Source: Halomicrobium katesii DSM 19301 (lineage in GTDB: Archaea > Halobacteriota > Halobacteria > Halobacteriales > Haloarculaceae). Taken from it: 64,000 bases of DNA. Each line of letters begins with the position of its first letter. The stretch's first letter is position 1. The stretch spans positions 2,237,699-2,301,698 of the forward strand of contig NZ_KB905378.1 in assembly GCF_000379085.1 (NCBI RefSeq). Direction: 5' to 3'. Below, in pieces: positions 25,485 through 35,645 of this stretch. Both the position numbers and the translations under genes were made by a program. A model generated the notes under the pieces. The model was not told the origin of the DNA. It was given only the letters and a program-made list of their open reading frames with translations, and searched no databases.

Positions 25485-26465
25485 ATGGGAAACGCAGACC
25501 TACGATCGCTGGCGTCGCTCGAAGACGTTCCCTTCGAGGAGCTGAGTGACAGCGTCGTCGCCGTCGACGCCCACAACTGGCTCTATCGGTATCTCACGAC
25601 CACGGTGCGGTTCACCAGCGACGAGAAGTACACCACCAGCGACGGGACGGAGGTGGCGAACCTGATCGGCGTCGTCCAGGGGCTCCCGAAGTTCTTCGAA
25701 CACGACCTGACGCCGGTCTTCGTCTTCGACGGCGGCGTCACGGAGCTCAAAGACGACGAGGTCGAGCAGCGCCGCGAGGCCCGCGAGGCCCGCGAGGAGA
25801 AACTCGAAGCGGCCCGCGAGCGCGGGGACTCGGAGGCGGTCGCCCGACTCGACTCCCAGACACAGCGCCTGACCGACACGATCCTGACGACGACGCGCGA
25901 GGTGCTGGCACGGCTGGACGTGCCCGTCGTCGACGCGCCCGCAGAGGGCGAGGCCCAGGCCGCTCACATGGCACGCCAGAACGCCGTCGACTACGTCGGG
26001 ACCGAAGACTACGACGCGCTCCTGCTGGGCGCGCCCCTGACGCTGCGCCAACTCACCAGCAGCGGCGACCCCGAACTGATGGACTTCCAGGCGACGCTGG
26101 ACCACCACGGCATCACCTGGGAGCAACTGGTCGACGCCGCGATTCTGATGGGGACGGACTTCAACCCCGGCATCGACGGTGTCGGGCCGAAGACTGCGAT
26201 CAAGCTCGTGCGAGAACACGGCGACCTCTGGGGCGCGCTCGACGCCCGCGACGCCCACGTCGAACACGGCGACCGCATTCGAGAGCTGTTCCTCGATCCG
26301 GCGGTCACGGACGACTACGACCTCGATCTGGCGGTGAACCCCGACCTCGACGCCGCCCGCCAGTACGTCACCGGCGAGTGGGAGGTCGACGAAGGCGAGG
26401 TCGCGCGCGCCTTCGAGCGCATCGAGGCCAGCGTCGTCCAGACCGGGCTGGACGACTGGGCCTGA
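25485..26465 (+). CDS. fen1: Flap endonuclease 1
   Basis: 326 aa XPG/FEN nuclease. The N domain has [13 protein letters not shown] and VFVFDGG, the I domain has [13 protein letters not shown] (metal-binding acidic residues) and YDALLLGA, and the helix-hairpin region is [17 protein letters not shown]. The tail QTGLDDWA is a PIP box (Q-x-x-L-x-x-W-x) for PCNA, with Ala instead of the usual second aromatic. It removes 5' flaps in Okazaki-fragment maturation and repair. Confidence 0.95.
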   Translation: MGNADLRSLASLEDVPFEELSDSVVAVDAHNWLYRYLTTTVRFTSDEKYTTSDGTEVANLIGVVQGLPKFFEHDLTPVFVFDGGVTELKDDEVEQRREAREAREEKLEAARERGDSEAVARLDSQTQRLTDTILTTTREVLARLDVPVVDAPAEGEAQAAHMARQNAVDYVGTEDYDALLLGAPLTLRQLTSSGDPELMDFQATLDHHGITWEQLVDAAILMGTDFNPGIDGVGPKTAIKLVREHGDLWGALDARDAHVEHGDRIRELFLDPAVTDDYDLDLAVNPDLDAARQYVTGEWEVDEGEVARAFERIEASVVQTGLDDWA

Positions 26466-26572
26466 CCATCTTTTTCCCCGGCGGGTTCGAGTCGCGGCGA
26501 CGCCCCCGCAACCGCTGGCGCGAGCGTGAAAGCGGTGGGTTTTACGCCGACCGGGGCGACGTTTCACGTGTC

Positions 26573-27979
26573 ATGAGCGACGAGTTCCGGACCGAACGCG
26601 ACAGCCTCGGAGAGATGCAGGTGCCGGCCGACGCGTACTGGGGCGCACAGACCCAGCGCGCGGTCGAGAACTTCCCGATCTCGGAGGAGACCTTCGGTCG
26701 ACGCTTCGTCCGAGCGCTGGGCATCGTCAAGAAGGCCGCCGCGCGGGCCAACGAGGACCTGGGCACGGTCGAGAGCGAGACGGCGGCGTACATCGTCGAG
26801 GCCGCCGACGAAGTGGTCGACGGCGAGCACGACGACCAGTTCCCCGTCGACGTGTTCCAGACGGGGTCGGGAACGTCCTCGAACATGAACGCCAACGAGG
26901 TCATCGCCAACCGCGCGACCGAGCTCTCGGGCGGCGAGATTGGGACGCGGGCGATCCACCCCAACGACCACGTCAACTACGGCCAGTCGAGCAACGACGT
27001 GATCCCGACGGCGATGCACGTCGCCGCACTGGAGGCCGTCGAGAAGGACGTGCTGCCCGCGCTGTCGACGCTGCGTGACGCGCTGGCGGACAAAGAGTCG
27101 GCGTTCGACGACGTGGTCAAGACCGGCCGCACCCACCTCCAGGACGCGACGCCGATCACGCTGGGCCAGGAGTTCTCTGGCTATCGCGCCCAGGTCGAGA
27201 AGGGGATCACTCGCGTCAAGCACACGCGCGATCACCTCTCGGAGCTGGCGCTCGGCGGCACCGCCGTCGGCACCGGCCTGAACACCCACCCCGAGTTCCC
27301 CGCCAGAGCCGCCGAGTACATCAGCGAGGAGACGGGGATCGACTTCCGAGAGGCCGACAACCACTTCGAGGCACAGGCCGCACACGACGCCATGAGCGAG
27401 GCCCACGGCGCGCTCCGGACCGTCGCCGGCAGCCTCAACAAGATCGCCAACGACCTCCGCCTGCTCGCTTCCGGCCCGCGCAACGGTCTCGGCGAGATCG
27501 ACCAGCCGGAGAACCAGCCCGGCTCTTCGATCATGCCCGGCAAGATCAACCCCGTCGTCGCCGAGGCCGTCAACCAGGTCCACAAGCAGGTCGTCGGCAA
27601 CGACGCCGCCGTCTCTGCCGGCGCTGCCGAGGGCCAGATCGACCTCAACCTCTACAAGCCGATCCTGGCCAACAACTTCCTCCAGTCGGCGCGTCTCATC
27701 GCCAACGGCAGCGAGGTCTTCGCCGAGAAGTTCGTCGCGAAACTCGAAGCCGACCGGGAGCACTGCGCCGAGCGCGTCCAGCAGTCGATGGCGCTGGCGA
27801 CGGCGCTCAACCCGGCGATCGGCTACGACAAGGCCAGCAAGGTCGCCAAGCAGGCCCTCGCGGACGGCAAGACGGTCAAGGAGGTCGTCGTCGAAGAGGG
27901 GTATCTCTCGGAGTCGGAGGCCGACGACGTGCTCGATCCGGCCAAGATGACCGAGCGCGTGATTCTCGGGGACGGCTAG
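26573..27979 (+). CDS. fumC: Class II fumarate hydratase
   Basis: 468 aa. The superfamily signature GSSIMPGKINPVV is present, and TGSGTSSNMNANEV and the THLQDATPI loop mark fumarase rather than aspartase or argininosuccinate lyase. It converts fumarate and malate in the TCA cycle. The ATG at 26573 follows a TATA-like TTTTACG about 30 nt upstream. The open frame runs further 5' but that part is Arg-rich shadow sequence. Confidence 0.95.
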   Translation: MSDEFRTERDSLGEMQVPADAYWGAQTQRAVENFPISEETFGRRFVRALGIVKKAAARANEDLGTVESETAAYIVEAADEVVDGEHDDQFPVDVFQTGSGTSSNMNANEVIANRATELSGGEIGTRAIHPNDHVNYGQSSNDVIPTAMHVAALEAVEKDVLPALSTLRDALADKESAFDDVVKTGRTHLQDATPITLGQEFSGYRAQVEKGITRVKHTRDHLSELALGGTAVGTGLNTHPEFPARAAEYISEETGIDFREADNHFEAQAAHDAMSEAHGALRTVAGSLNKIANDLRLLASGPRNGLGEIDQPENQPGSSIMPGKINPVVAEAVNQVHKQVVGNDAAVSAGAAEGQIDLNLYKPILANNFLQSARLIANGSEVFAEKFVAKLEADREHCAERVQQSMALATALNPAIGYDKASKVAKQALADGKTVKEVVVEEGYLSESEADDVLDPAKMTERVILGDG

Positions 27980-28013
27980 CGAGGCGGGCCTTCGTCCCCC
28001 GATTGGCGGTTCG

Positions 28014-28091
28014 TACTGCCGGCTGGACAGCCGTGACGAACGTCGCCACCCCGGGGTGGCGAATACCCGCGCGAAGGTACGGCTGGCGGTA
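28014..28091. mobile_element. MITE family D, copy D1
   Basis: 78 bp from TACTGCCGGCTG to CGGCTGGCGGTA around GTCGCCACCCC/GGGGTGGCGA. The right flank TCA is shared with B4. The left flank is TCG. Confidence 0.75.
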
Positions 28092-28094
28092 TCA

Positions 28095-28174
28095 TACGGA
28101 ACGTTGTAGGTCTTTACCAGATCGACCGCACGCCGTCGTGGGGTCGACTGGGTAAACGCCTACAACCGTCCGTA
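28095..28174. mobile_element. MITE family B, copy B4, at the lipoprotein stop codon
   Basis: 80-bp copy. TCA is at 28092-28094 and 28175-28177, the latter being the lipoprotein gene's stop. D1 and B4 are thus stacked behind the same TGA. Confidence 0.87.
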
Positions 28175-28969
28175 TCAGTCGCTCGTCCGGACCCACGACG
28201 GTTTCTCGACGGTCGTCGTCCCGAGCCGTTCGTACGCGAACGAGTAGCGAACGAACTCGCCCCAGTCGCTGTTGCCCCGCCAGTAGCGCACCGAGAGCGA
28301 CCGCACGAGCCCGTCGTGTCTGATCACCGCGCTGACCGAGACGTTCCGGATCGGGCGCTCGGTGACGAAGGTTCGCTGCTCGCCCCGTAGTTCGTAGTGG
28401 CGCTCGCCGTCGTCTCGCAGGACGCTGACGGTCGCGTTGTCGATGGTCAGGAACCGCTCGATGGCGACCGTCGCCTCCCTGTCGAGTTCGGGACGCGGGG
28501 CCGTCGAGCCGAGTTGGCGCTGTCGGGTCTCGCCGTCCAGTTCGGTGTAGCGAACGTACCGGCCGTCGGGGTCCTGAAACTCGGAGTAGTTGTCGAAGTA
28601 GCGAGCCCGGCTCTCGTCCCAGACGACGCGCTCGTTCGTCCAGTAGGCGTACGTCGACTCGTTGGCGACCCGGGCGACCTGTCGCGTGTCGAGGGTCTCG
28701 TTGGCCCTCTGGCGGCTCGTCGACCGCTCCGTCGTGAGGGTGTACGACTGGTCGGCCGTCGCGCGCTGATGTGCGGCAGTGAGCCGGTCGACGTTCGCGA
28801 CGCCGTTCCCGGTGACGCCCGGCGGGAGTGCCCCCGTCTCTGTCGTCGCGTCGGCCGGCTCCGGGACCGGGGCCGGCGTGAGCGTCTCGGTGCCGCCGTC
28901 GGAGGTCGCGATGCCGCCACAGCCCGCCAGGAGTACCGCCGCGAGAACGGCGACGAGCCTGCGATCCAT
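28175..28969 (-). CDS. Haloarchaeal lipoprotein (DUF7537-like)
   Basis: 264 aa. The signal peptide ends in the lipobox LLAGC (Cys17). A Thr/Pro/Glu linker follows, then a beta-rich domain with repeated T/R/Y strands (TTERSTSRQRAN, YAYWTNERVVWDE, YVRYTELDGETRQRQ). It resembles a large haloarchaeal family of secreted lipoproteins related to LolA/LppX folds. The function is unknown, perhaps lipid or envelope binding. MITEs B4 and D1 follow the stop. Confidence 0.8.
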   Translation of the reverse strand: MDRRLVAVLAAVLLAGCGGIATSDGGTETLTPAPVPEPADATTETGALPPGVTGNGVANVDRLTAAHQRATADQSYTLTTERSTSRQRANETLDTRQVARVANESTYAYWTNERVVWDESRARYFDNYSEFQDPDGRYVRYTELDGETRQRQLGSTAPRPELDREATVAIERFLTIDNATVSVLRDDGERHYELRGEQRTFVTERPIRNVSVSAVIRHDGLVRSLSVRYWRGNSDWGEFVRYSFAYERLGTTTVEKPSWVRTSD

Positions 28970-29084
28970 ACCCGTATCACGGGCTCGACGATCAAAAGTG
29001 ACACCCAGCCACCCGGCGGCCGCTCGGTCCCGGACCGGCCGACAACGGTGCGTTTTTTGCGGGTGGGGCTCGGACCGCCCACTA

Positions 29085-30953
29085 ATGACTGAGTACGACT
29101 ACGAAGAGCTCGGGCTGGTGGCCGGTCTGGAGATCCACCAGCAACTCGACACGGCGACGAAGCTGTTCTGTCAGTGTCCGACCCGAATCCGGGAACCCGA
29201 GGAGTCGACGCGGTCGCTGACTCGCTACCTCCACCCGACCAAGAGCGAACTCGGCGAGATCGACGACGCCGCGCTCGAAGAGAGCATGGTCGACCGCGAG
29301 TTCGAGTATCTGGCCTACGACACGACCTGTCTCGTCGAGGAAGACGACGAGCCGCCACACCGCGTCGACCGCGAGGCGATGGACGTGGCCCTGGAGATCG
29401 CCCAGCTACTGGACATGAACGTCGCGGATCAGGTCCACGTGATGCGCAAGATCGTCATCGACGGCTCGAACACCTCGGGGTTCCAGCGCTCGATGCTGGT
29501 CGCCAACGACGGCGAGATCTCGACCAGCGAGGGGTCGGTCGGGATCGAGGACATGCTGCTCGAAGAGGAGTCGGCCCAGCGCGTCGAGGAGACCGACGCT
29601 GGCGTCCGGTTCTCGCTGGATCGGCTGGGGATTCCACTGGTCGAGATCGGGACCAAGCCCGACATCCGCTCGCCGGCCCAGGCCCGCGAGGCGGCCGAGC
29701 GCATCGGTATGCTGCTGCGCTCGACCGGACAGGTCAAGCGCGGACTGGGGACGATCCGCCAGGACGTGAACGTCTCGATCGCCGACGGGGCCCGGATCGA
29801 ACTCAAGGGCGTCCAGAGCCTCGACGACATCGACGACATCGTCCGCAACGAAGTCCGCCGGCAGGTCGAACTGCTGGACATCAGGGACGAGCTGAACGAA
29901 CGCGGAGCCAGCGTGGGCGACCCACAGGACGTGACGGCGGTCTTCGAGGACACGGACTCCGGTGTGATCCGCGGCGCGCTCGATTCGGGCGGTGTCGTGC
30001 AGGCCGTCCGGCTCTCGGGCTTCGACGGCCTCGTCGGCCGCGAGATCCAGCCGGATCGCCGCCTCGGAACGGAACTGTCCGACCACGCCAAGCGTCACGG
30101 TGCCGGCGGCATCTTCCACACGGACGAACTGCCGGCCTACGGCGTGACTGAGGACGAGGTCGCTGCGCTGCGGGAAGCTGTCGATGCTGGCCCCGAGGAC
30201 GCCGTCGTCATCGTCGCCGACGACCCCGAGACCGCCGAGCTGGCGATCGAGGCTGCGGCCGAGCGGGCCGAGACCGCCCTCGACCGGGTGCCCGAGGAGA
30301 CCCGGGACGCCAACGACGACGCCACGTCTCGGTACCTCCGTCCGCTGCCGGGCGCGGCGCGGATGTACCCCGAGACAGACGTGCCGCCGGTGACGCCCGA
30401 CGAGAGCGAGGTCGAGACGCCGGAACTGCTGACCGAGAAGGTCGACCGCTACCAGTCCGAGTTCGGCCTCGACGCCGGGCTGGCCGAGCAGGTCGCGTAC
30501 GGCCAGCGATGGCGGCTGTTCGAGGACGCCGTCGATCGGGGCGCGGACGCGACGCTGGCCGCACAGACCCTGGCGTCGACGGTGACGGAACTGCGCCGGG
30601 ACGACGTGCCCGTCGCACATCTCACCGACGACCACTTCCGTGCGACGCTGGAGCTGGTCGCCGACGGCGAACTGGCCAAAGAGGGCGTGCCGGAGCTGCT
30701 GACGGCGCTGGCCGAGGAGCCCGGCATGGACGCGGCCGAGGCCGCCGAGGCCGCCGGGCTGGGCAGTGCCGGCGAGGACGAGGTCCGAGCGGCCGTCTCG
30801 ACGGTCGTCGAGCGCCACGACGAGCAGGTGGCCGAGGAGGGCATGGGCGCGTTCTCGGCGCTGATGGGCGAGTGCATGGGGGAACTCCGCGGGAAAGCCG
30901 ACGGCGACGTTGTCAGTGACGTGCTGCGAGAAGAGATCCAGAAACGGGCGTAG
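29085..30953 (+). CDS. gatE: Glutamyl-tRNA(Gln) amidotransferase subunit E
   Basis: 622 aa. N-terminal GLVAGLEIHQQLDTATKLFCQCP and the conserved VHVMRKIVIDGSNTSGFQRS, GIPLVEIGTKPDI and GLGTIRQDVNVSI mark the GatB/E kinase core. An AspRS-like GAD insert (about residues 290-400) distinguishes GatE from GatB. The C-terminal helical tail binds tRNA. With GatD (not in the window) it turns Glu-tRNA(Gln) into Gln-tRNA(Gln). Confidence 0.96.
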   Translation: MTEYDYEELGLVAGLEIHQQLDTATKLFCQCPTRIREPEESTRSLTRYLHPTKSELGEIDDAALEESMVDREFEYLAYDTTCLVEEDDEPPHRVDREAMDVALEIAQLLDMNVADQVHVMRKIVIDGSNTSGFQRSMLVANDGEISTSEGSVGIEDMLLEEESAQRVEETDAGVRFSLDRLGIPLVEIGTKPDIRSPAQAREAAERIGMLLRSTGQVKRGLGTIRQDVNVSIADGARIELKGVQSLDDIDDIVRNEVRRQVELLDIRDELNERGASVGDPQDVTAVFEDTDSGVIRGALDSGGVVQAVRLSGFDGLVGREIQPDRRLGTELSDHAKRHGAGGIFHTDELPAYGVTEDEVAALREAVDAGPEDAVVIVADDPETAELAIEAAAERAETALDRVPEETRDANDDATSRYLRPLPGAARMYPETDVPPVTPDESEVETPELLTEKVDRYQSEFGLDAGLAEQVAYGQRWRLFEDAVDRGADATLAAQTLASTVTELRRDDVPVAHLTDDHFRATLELVADGELAKEGVPELLTALAEEPGMDAAEAAEAAGLGSAGEDEVRAAVSTVVERHDEQVAEEGMGAFSALMGECMGELRGKADGDVVSDVLREEIQKRA

Positions 30954-31037
30954 ATAAGCGTATTCAGCGGCTTAGCAGTGGTTCGACCGGTGCCTTGACC
31001 GTGGGTTTTGTATACACTGGGCGTCATAGGTTTGTGC

Positions 31038-32543
31038 ATGGTACGCACCGGGGGCCGCCTGCCAATCGATTCCGTCCCCGGTGGGACGACGCTGCTGTGC
31101 GTCGGCCCGCCGATGGCGGGCAAGCGACGACTCGCACTCAGACTCCTCGCCGACGGGGCCACCGACGACGATACGACCGTGCTCGTCTCGACGGACAGTA
31201 GCACGGCCGCCCTGCGCGCCGAGTACGAGAGCGCGCTGGACGGCTCCTCACCGGCGGTCGGCATCGTCGACTCGGCCGGCGACGCCTACGGCGAGGCGAC
31301 GGACAACGAGTGGACTCGCCACGTGTCGATGCCGGCGGAGCTTGGCAACGTCGGGAGTGCCGTCTTAGACCTCCTCGACGCGCTCGGCGAGGGCCGGGAC
31401 GGCAGCGTCGATCGAATCGGCGTCCTCTCGCTGACGACGCTGGCGCTCAACGCCGACGTCGATCAGACGATTCGGTTCGTCCACTCGCTGTCGCGGCTGG
31501 TCGAGGAGCGCTCCGGGTTCGCCGTGCTGACGGCACACGAGAACTCGTTCAGCAAGACGGACCTGGGCCAGGTCGAGGCGCTGGTCGACGGCGTCGTCTA
31601 CACCCGAGAGGGGGCCGACGGCCTCGAAGTCCGCGTCGAGGGCCTGGACGGCGGACGACAGTGGGCGTCCGTCCCGATCTCGACCGCGCCTCGGGGCGAA
31701 CTCGGCGTTCCCCAGCCCGCGACGCCGGCCTCCGGCACGTCCGAGCCGACCGGCCCGACGACGGACCTCGCGTTCGACTCGCTGTCCGAACTGATCGAGC
31801 AGGTCGACAGCGACCGTCCGACGCTGACCGTCTGCAACCGAGAGAGCCCGGACGACCGGCTCGAAACCGTCCGCGCGTTCTTCGAGGATATCGACATCGA
31901 CGTTCGCGAGACCGAGCTCGCGTCCGAGAACCCCAGAGACGTGGCGCTGCTACACCGGGGGCCGGTCCAGATGGCGTCATCGCCGCTCTCACAGCTGGCA
32001 AGCGGCGTCGAGACGGCCAACGCGGACGACGACCCGTTCGCGACGCGCCGGGGACCGGACGTGCTCGAAGCGCTCCACGAGCGGATCTTCGGCGCGCGCG
32101 GCGTCGAGAAGCAGTTCCTGATCGACGCCAGCACGGCCATCGAGATGACGGCCTGGCAGACCGGCGGCGGACAGTTGCTCGCGGGCTTTCAGCACCTCTC
32201 GCGCTACTGGGAGAGCCAGCGATCCCGGCGGGTGATGCACCGGATCGCCGACGCGGGCGTCGACGTACACATCTACGGCGTCCCAGACGTCGTGCCGACC
32301 GTCGACCGCCCGAACGTGACGATCCACCCCGACTCCTCGACCGAGATCGAAGCGTCGTGGTTCGTCACGTACGACGGGGACGGCCGCACCGACCGGACGG
32401 GCACCCTCGTCGTCCGAGAGACCGACCCGGAGGTCTACGAGGGGTTCTGGACCTACGAGCCCTCGATCTCTCGGGACGTGGTTCGCTATCTGCGCGACAC
32501 CTACGGCGTGCTCGAAGAGACCGGACAGCAGGCACCGTCGTAG
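31038..32543 (+). CDS. RecA-like (DUF7504) - DICT sensory domain fusion
   Basis: 501 aa. Residues 1 to about 215 resemble a degenerate KaiC/RecA ATPase: GPPMAGKRRLALRLL fits a P-loop but ends in Arg where Ser/Thr is usual. VDRIGVLSLTTLAL is the Walker B region. A Pro/Thr linker follows, then from about residue 250 LTVCNRESPDDRLETVRAFFE, VALLHRG and AIEMTAWQTGGGQLLAGFQ match the DICT sensory domain found with haloarchaeal signalling proteins. It is likely a signalling or regulatory protein that lacks an obvious output domain. Confidence 0.72.
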   Translation: MVRTGGRLPIDSVPGGTTLLCVGPPMAGKRRLALRLLADGATDDDTTVLVSTDSSTAALRAEYESALDGSSPAVGIVDSAGDAYGEATDNEWTRHVSMPAELGNVGSAVLDLLDALGEGRDGSVDRIGVLSLTTLALNADVDQTIRFVHSLSRLVEERSGFAVLTAHENSFSKTDLGQVEALVDGVVYTREGADGLEVRVEGLDGGRQWASVPISTAPRGELGVPQPATPASGTSEPTGPTTDLAFDSLSELIEQVDSDRPTLTVCNRESPDDRLETVRAFFEDIDIDVRETELASENPRDVALLHRGPVQMASSPLSQLASGVETANADDDPFATRRGPDVLEALHERIFGARGVEKQFLIDASTAIEMTAWQTGGGQLLAGFQHLSRYWESQRSRRVMHRIADAGVDVHIYGVPDVVPTVDRPNVTIHPDSSTEIEASWFVTYDGDGRTDRTGTLVVRETDPEVYEGFWTYEPSISRDVVRYLRDTYGVLEETGQQAPS

Positions 32544-32559
32544 GCGGCCGGGGTCGGCG

Positions 32560-33285
32560 TCACTCCTCGTCTGAGAGCCGCTGGCTCGCCTGCCGGAACA
32601 GCCCTCGCAACGTCGTCGTCTCGCGGCCGGTCGGATGTGCGCGGCCGATCAGCCGCTGGAACAGCCGCCGGGTCTTCGCCCGCTTCTCCTCGGGGTGGTC
32701 GATCGCGTCGAGGAAGCCGGCGAACTGCTCGTGGAGCCCCTCGATCTCGGGCTGGGCGGCCCGGTCGTGGGTCGGGTCCGGAAGCTGCGTGTCCTCGACG
32801 GTCAGTGACCGCAGTTCGTAGAGGACGATCGTCGCCGCCTGCCCGAGGTTGAGCACGGGGTACTCCTCGCTGGCGGGGATCGAACAGACCTGGTCGAGCC
32901 GTTCGATCTCGTCGTTGGTGAGCCCGACTCGCTCGCGGCCGAACACGATCGCGGTGTCGGCGTCGAGGCCCGCAAGGTCGTCGGCGAGGTCTCGGGGCGT
33001 CACGAAGGGGTACCGGACGTGCTTGCTCCCGTCTTCGTTCGTGATCGCGGTGCAGCCGACGGTGTGGTACTCGGTGACGAGCTCGTCGAACGAGATCTCT
33101 CGGGCCTCGGGGAGAACGTCCTCGCGTGCCTGCCCGGCGTAGCCGTAGGCCTCGCTCTCCCGAGGGAGCTCCGGCGGATCGATCAACAGCAGCTCGTCGA
33201 GCCCGAAGTTCTTCATCGAGCGAGCGATCGTCCCGACGTTGCCCGGCGTCTCGGCGTCGACGACGGCGACAGCGACCGAACTCAT
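32560..33285 (-). CDS. TrmJ-like tRNA 2'-O-methyltransferase (SPOUT)
   Basis: 241 aa. The SpoU knot is clear: [21 protein letters not shown] at the N-terminus, [14 protein letters not shown] in motif 2 and [13 protein letters not shown] in motif 3. A C-terminal helical extension of about 75 residues is typical of TrmJ. It probably methylates the 2'-O of nucleotide 32 in tRNA. The gene is downstream of and overlaps (ATGA) a short acidic gene with which it forms an operon. Confidence 0.87.
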   Translation of the reverse strand: MSSVAVAVVDAETPGNVGTIARSMKNFGLDELLLIDPPELPRESEAYGYAGQAREDVLPEAREISFDELVTEYHTVGCTAITNEDGSKHVRYPFVTPRDLADDLAGLDADTAIVFGRERVGLTNDEIERLDQVCSIPASEEYPVLNLGQAATIVLYELRSLTVEDTQLPDPTHDRAAQPEIEGLHEQFAGFLDAIDHPEEKRAKTRRLFQRLIGRAHPTGRETTTLRGLFRQASQRLSDEE

Positions 33286-33812
33286 ACGTCGAGGTCGTCC
33301 AAGTCGATGTCGAGCGCCTCCAGATCCTCGTCGGCGACGCGCTCGATCTCCTCTTCGATGCCGGGCAGTTCCTCGTGGGGGTCCGGCGTCTCGGGGACGC
33401 CGTCTGGGTCCTCGTCGACGTGTTCGACGCCCGCGTACGCTTCGGGGGCGCGACCGCCGTCGGCGAACCAGCCGTGGAACGCGTCTTGCAGGTCTCGGGT
33501 CCCGATCAGTTCCTCGTCGGCGACCTCGCGGAACCAGTAGACGAAGTCGGTCTCGTGGTCGCTACAGAGGATCACCTCGCCGCGGGGTTCGCCGTAGATC
33601 ACCTCGGCCGGCGAGCACTGCTGTGGGTCGTCCTGTCCGTACTGGAGCCAGCAGGCGTCACAGGGGTCCGAGAGCCGTTCGGTCAGCCGCAGCACGCGCG
33701 CCTTCGTGTCCTCGTCCATCACCCCGAGCGGTCTGACGCGGCCGTCGTCGTCGTCGAAGACCTCGTCCTCGTCGAAGCGCCACCCTCGGAGTCCGATGTT
33801 GACCTTGCCCAT
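33282..33812 (-). CDS. Conserved acidic haloarchaeal protein (DUF5806-like)
   Basis: 176 aa starting [23 protein letters not shown]. Conserved cysteines appear as [11 protein letters not shown], and CSP and CSDHETDF follow, so a metal-binding site is possible. The second half is a Glu/Asp-rich tail. I recall the N-terminal pattern as DUF5806. It overlaps the downstream methyltransferase start by ATGA, so a role in RNA modification or its regulation is a guess from linkage only. Confidence 0.7.
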   Translation of the reverse strand: MGKVNIGLRGWRFDEDEVFDDDDGRVRPLGVMDEDTKARVLRLTERLSDPCDACWLQYGQDDPQQCSPAEVIYGEPRGEVILCSDHETDFVYWFREVADEELIGTRDLQDAFHGWFADGGRAPEAYAGVEHVDEDPDGVPETPDPHEELPGIEEEIERVADEDLEALDIDLDDLDV

Positions 33813-33902
33813 GTAGTGCGTTTGCCCGGAGCGGATAAAAGCGGCGCGATGCCGACCCTCGTCGGCACAGTGCTTATTCTGACCGAACCCCAAAGTAGGC
33901 GT

Positions 33903-34187
33903 ATGGACCCGCTCTGGGTCGGACTGGCGCTTCTCGCTGGACTGGTCGCCGTCGTGCTGTGGCGGCGGCGAGCCCGCAGGCAGCCCCAGCGCGGCGGTCG
34001 GCCGGTGGTGCCGGCGCAGTATTCGAGCCTGCTCCAGGCCGACCACTCGCGATACCCCGGCCTGTGTTCGTCCTGCGGGACCGAGAACACGGCCGGGTAC
34101 GACTTCTGCCGGGAGTGTGGGGACCGACTGCCCGGTGGGACCCGGGCACGGACGGACGTGGACGTATCGGACATCTTCGGGGAGTGA
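33903..34187 (+). CDS. Single-helix zinc-ribbon membrane protein
   Basis: 94 aa. One membrane helix ([16 protein letters not shown], residues 4-19) is followed by an Arg-rich cytosolic stretch and a zinc ribbon ([20 protein letters not shown]). The tail ends DVSDIFGE. It resembles the DUF7577-type ribbons of haloarchaea. The role is unknown. MITE B7 starts right after its TGA. Confidence 0.72.
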   Translation: MDPLWVGLALLAGLVAVVLWRRRARRQPQRGGRPVVPAQYSSLLQADHSRYPGLCSSCGTENTAGYDFCRECGDRLPGGTRARTDVDVSDIFGE

Positions 34188-34267
34188 TACGGAGTATTGC
34201 CGCTGTTTGCCAGGTCGGCCACACGTCGTCGTGCGGTCGATCCGGTAACGACCGACAATGACCCGTA
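34188..34267. mobile_element. MITE family B, diverged copy B7, at the zinc-ribbon stop codon
   Basis: 80 bp with ends TACGGAGTATTG and CAATGACCCGTA and the core CACACGTCGTCGTGCGG. The left flank TGA (34185-34187) is the gene's stop. The right flank has become CGA. It is more diverged than the other B copies, so it is older. Confidence 0.75.
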
Positions 34268-34364
34268 CGATGGGGCACCAGCGACTGGTCAGGGAGCGAA
34301 TCGGACGGCGCGAACGGACCGCCGCAAGCGGGCCGTTTTTGAGTGGTGAAGCCTCAGTTGGGCC

Positions 34365-35540
34365 ATGCAGAACGTCGACGCCGCCGGACTCGGGATCGGT
34401 GACGACCACCCCACCCGGATCATGGGTGTACTCAACGTCAGCCGGGAGTCGCCGTACGACCCCAGCGTGTTCGACGACCACGACGAAGCGGCCGCCTACG
34501 TCGAGGAGGAACTCGTCGGCGAGGGCGCGGACATCGTAGACGTGGGCCTGGAGTCGGCCAACAAGCGATTCGACGTGCTCTCGGCCGAGCAGGAACTCGA
34601 CCGGCTCGACACGGCCATCCAGACCATGGAGTCGGTGAGCGGCGACGCGATCTTCTCGATCGAGACCCGCTATCACGAGGTCGCCGAGGCGGCCATCGAG
34701 GCGGGTTTCGACATGGTCAACGACATCTGTGGCTTCGCCGACCCGGAGATGCCACGGATCTGCCGGGAGTACGACGTGGCGGTCGGCAAGATGGCGAGTC
34801 CGCCGGACCTCGAACGGCCGGGGGCCGTCGAGGAGACCGACTGGGCGGCGCGCAACTCTCCGTCGTGGGCCCAGCAGGCCGACTACGTCGATCAGGTGTA
34901 CGAGGCCCTGGGGCAAAACGGGCTGACGGACAAGACGATCGTCGACCCCGCTTTCGGCGGCTGGTCCGAGGCGAAGACGCTCGCGAACGATCGCGAGACG
35001 TTCCGACGACTGCGGGAGTTCCGAGCGCTGGACCGACCGATCCTGGTCTCGATCAACCGCAAGAACTTCTTGCGGTCGCTCGCCGATCGCTCCACCGAGG
35101 AGGCGCTGCCGGTGTCGCTGGCCGCCACGTCGATGGCGATCGACCGCGGCGCACACGTCGTCCGAACCCACGACGTGGCCGAGACGCTGGACGCCGCCCG
35201 CATCGGCGACGCGTTCGCTGGCTCGCCCCTGCGTGAGGCGTCGCTGGGCGTCGAGGAACTGGACGTGACGAACGGCACGGAGGTCGCCCGCCACGTCGAG
35301 GCAGTAGACGCCGACTTCGACCCCGAGAACGGGACGACGAGGGCCTTCCGGATCACCGGCCTCGACCCCGCCGGCCGCAAGTCACTGGCAGCGGCCGCCG
35401 CCGACACGAGCGTCCGAATCGCCGGCGAGTCGACCGTGGTTCTCTTTGGCACACCGCGTTCGCTGACCCGTCTCGCGGCGACGCTGGACGACAGCGGCCG
35501 GGTCGGCGACGTGATGGAATGGATAGCAAACGACGTATAG
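34365..35540 (+). CDS. folP: Dihydropteroate synthase-like protein
   Basis: 391 aa. The TIM-barrel part is [13 protein letters not shown], then [15 protein letters not shown] (pterin loop), [27 protein letters not shown], a KMASP variant of the phosphate loop, and VSINRKNFL and [13 protein letters not shown] at the C-terminal end. After residue about 270 an added domain of about 120 aa is present. It condenses an aminobenzoate-type partner with hydroxymethyl-pterin diphosphate in folate/methanopterin synthesis. mptE is next downstream, which supports this. Confidence 0.88.
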   Translation: MQNVDAAGLGIGDDHPTRIMGVLNVSRESPYDPSVFDDHDEAAAYVEEELVGEGADIVDVGLESANKRFDVLSAEQELDRLDTAIQTMESVSGDAIFSIETRYHEVAEAAIEAGFDMVNDICGFADPEMPRICREYDVAVGKMASPPDLERPGAVEETDWAARNSPSWAQQADYVDQVYEALGQNGLTDKTIVDPAFGGWSEAKTLANDRETFRRLREFRALDRPILVSINRKNFLRSLADRSTEEALPVSLAATSMAIDRGAHVVRTHDVAETLDAARIGDAFAGSPLREASLGVEELDVTNGTEVARHVEAVDADFDPENGTTRAFRITGLDPAGRKSLAAAAADTSVRIAGESTVVLFGTPRSLTRLAATLDDSGRVGDVMEWIANDV

Positions 35541-35549
35541 TAAGAGAAA

Positions 35550-35645
35550 ACTTATACCCAATGCCCCAGAAAGGACGGATGAAGGCCGAAAGGGCACCCG
35601 GGTAGGGGTACACGGTCGTGCCATTTCGGCTCAAACTACGGTTTA
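35550..35645 (+). ncRNA. Candidate small hairpin RNA or leader between folP and mptE
   Basis: GCCGAAAGGGCAC (35585-35597) pairs with GTGCCATTTCGGC (35618-35630) over 13 bp with one mismatch, closing a 20-nt loop rich in G and C. A TATA-like ACTTATACC near 35550-35558 lies about 25 nt before the hairpin. mptE has its own TATA (GTTTATCCC, 35641-35649), so the hairpin belongs either to a short separate transcript or to the folP 3' end as a terminator. Confidence 0.4.

Noticed and set aside
33282-35294. 670-aa minus-strand frame
   Set aside because: Only the part up to 33812 looks coding. Upstream it runs through the folP gene and a MITE on the other strand.
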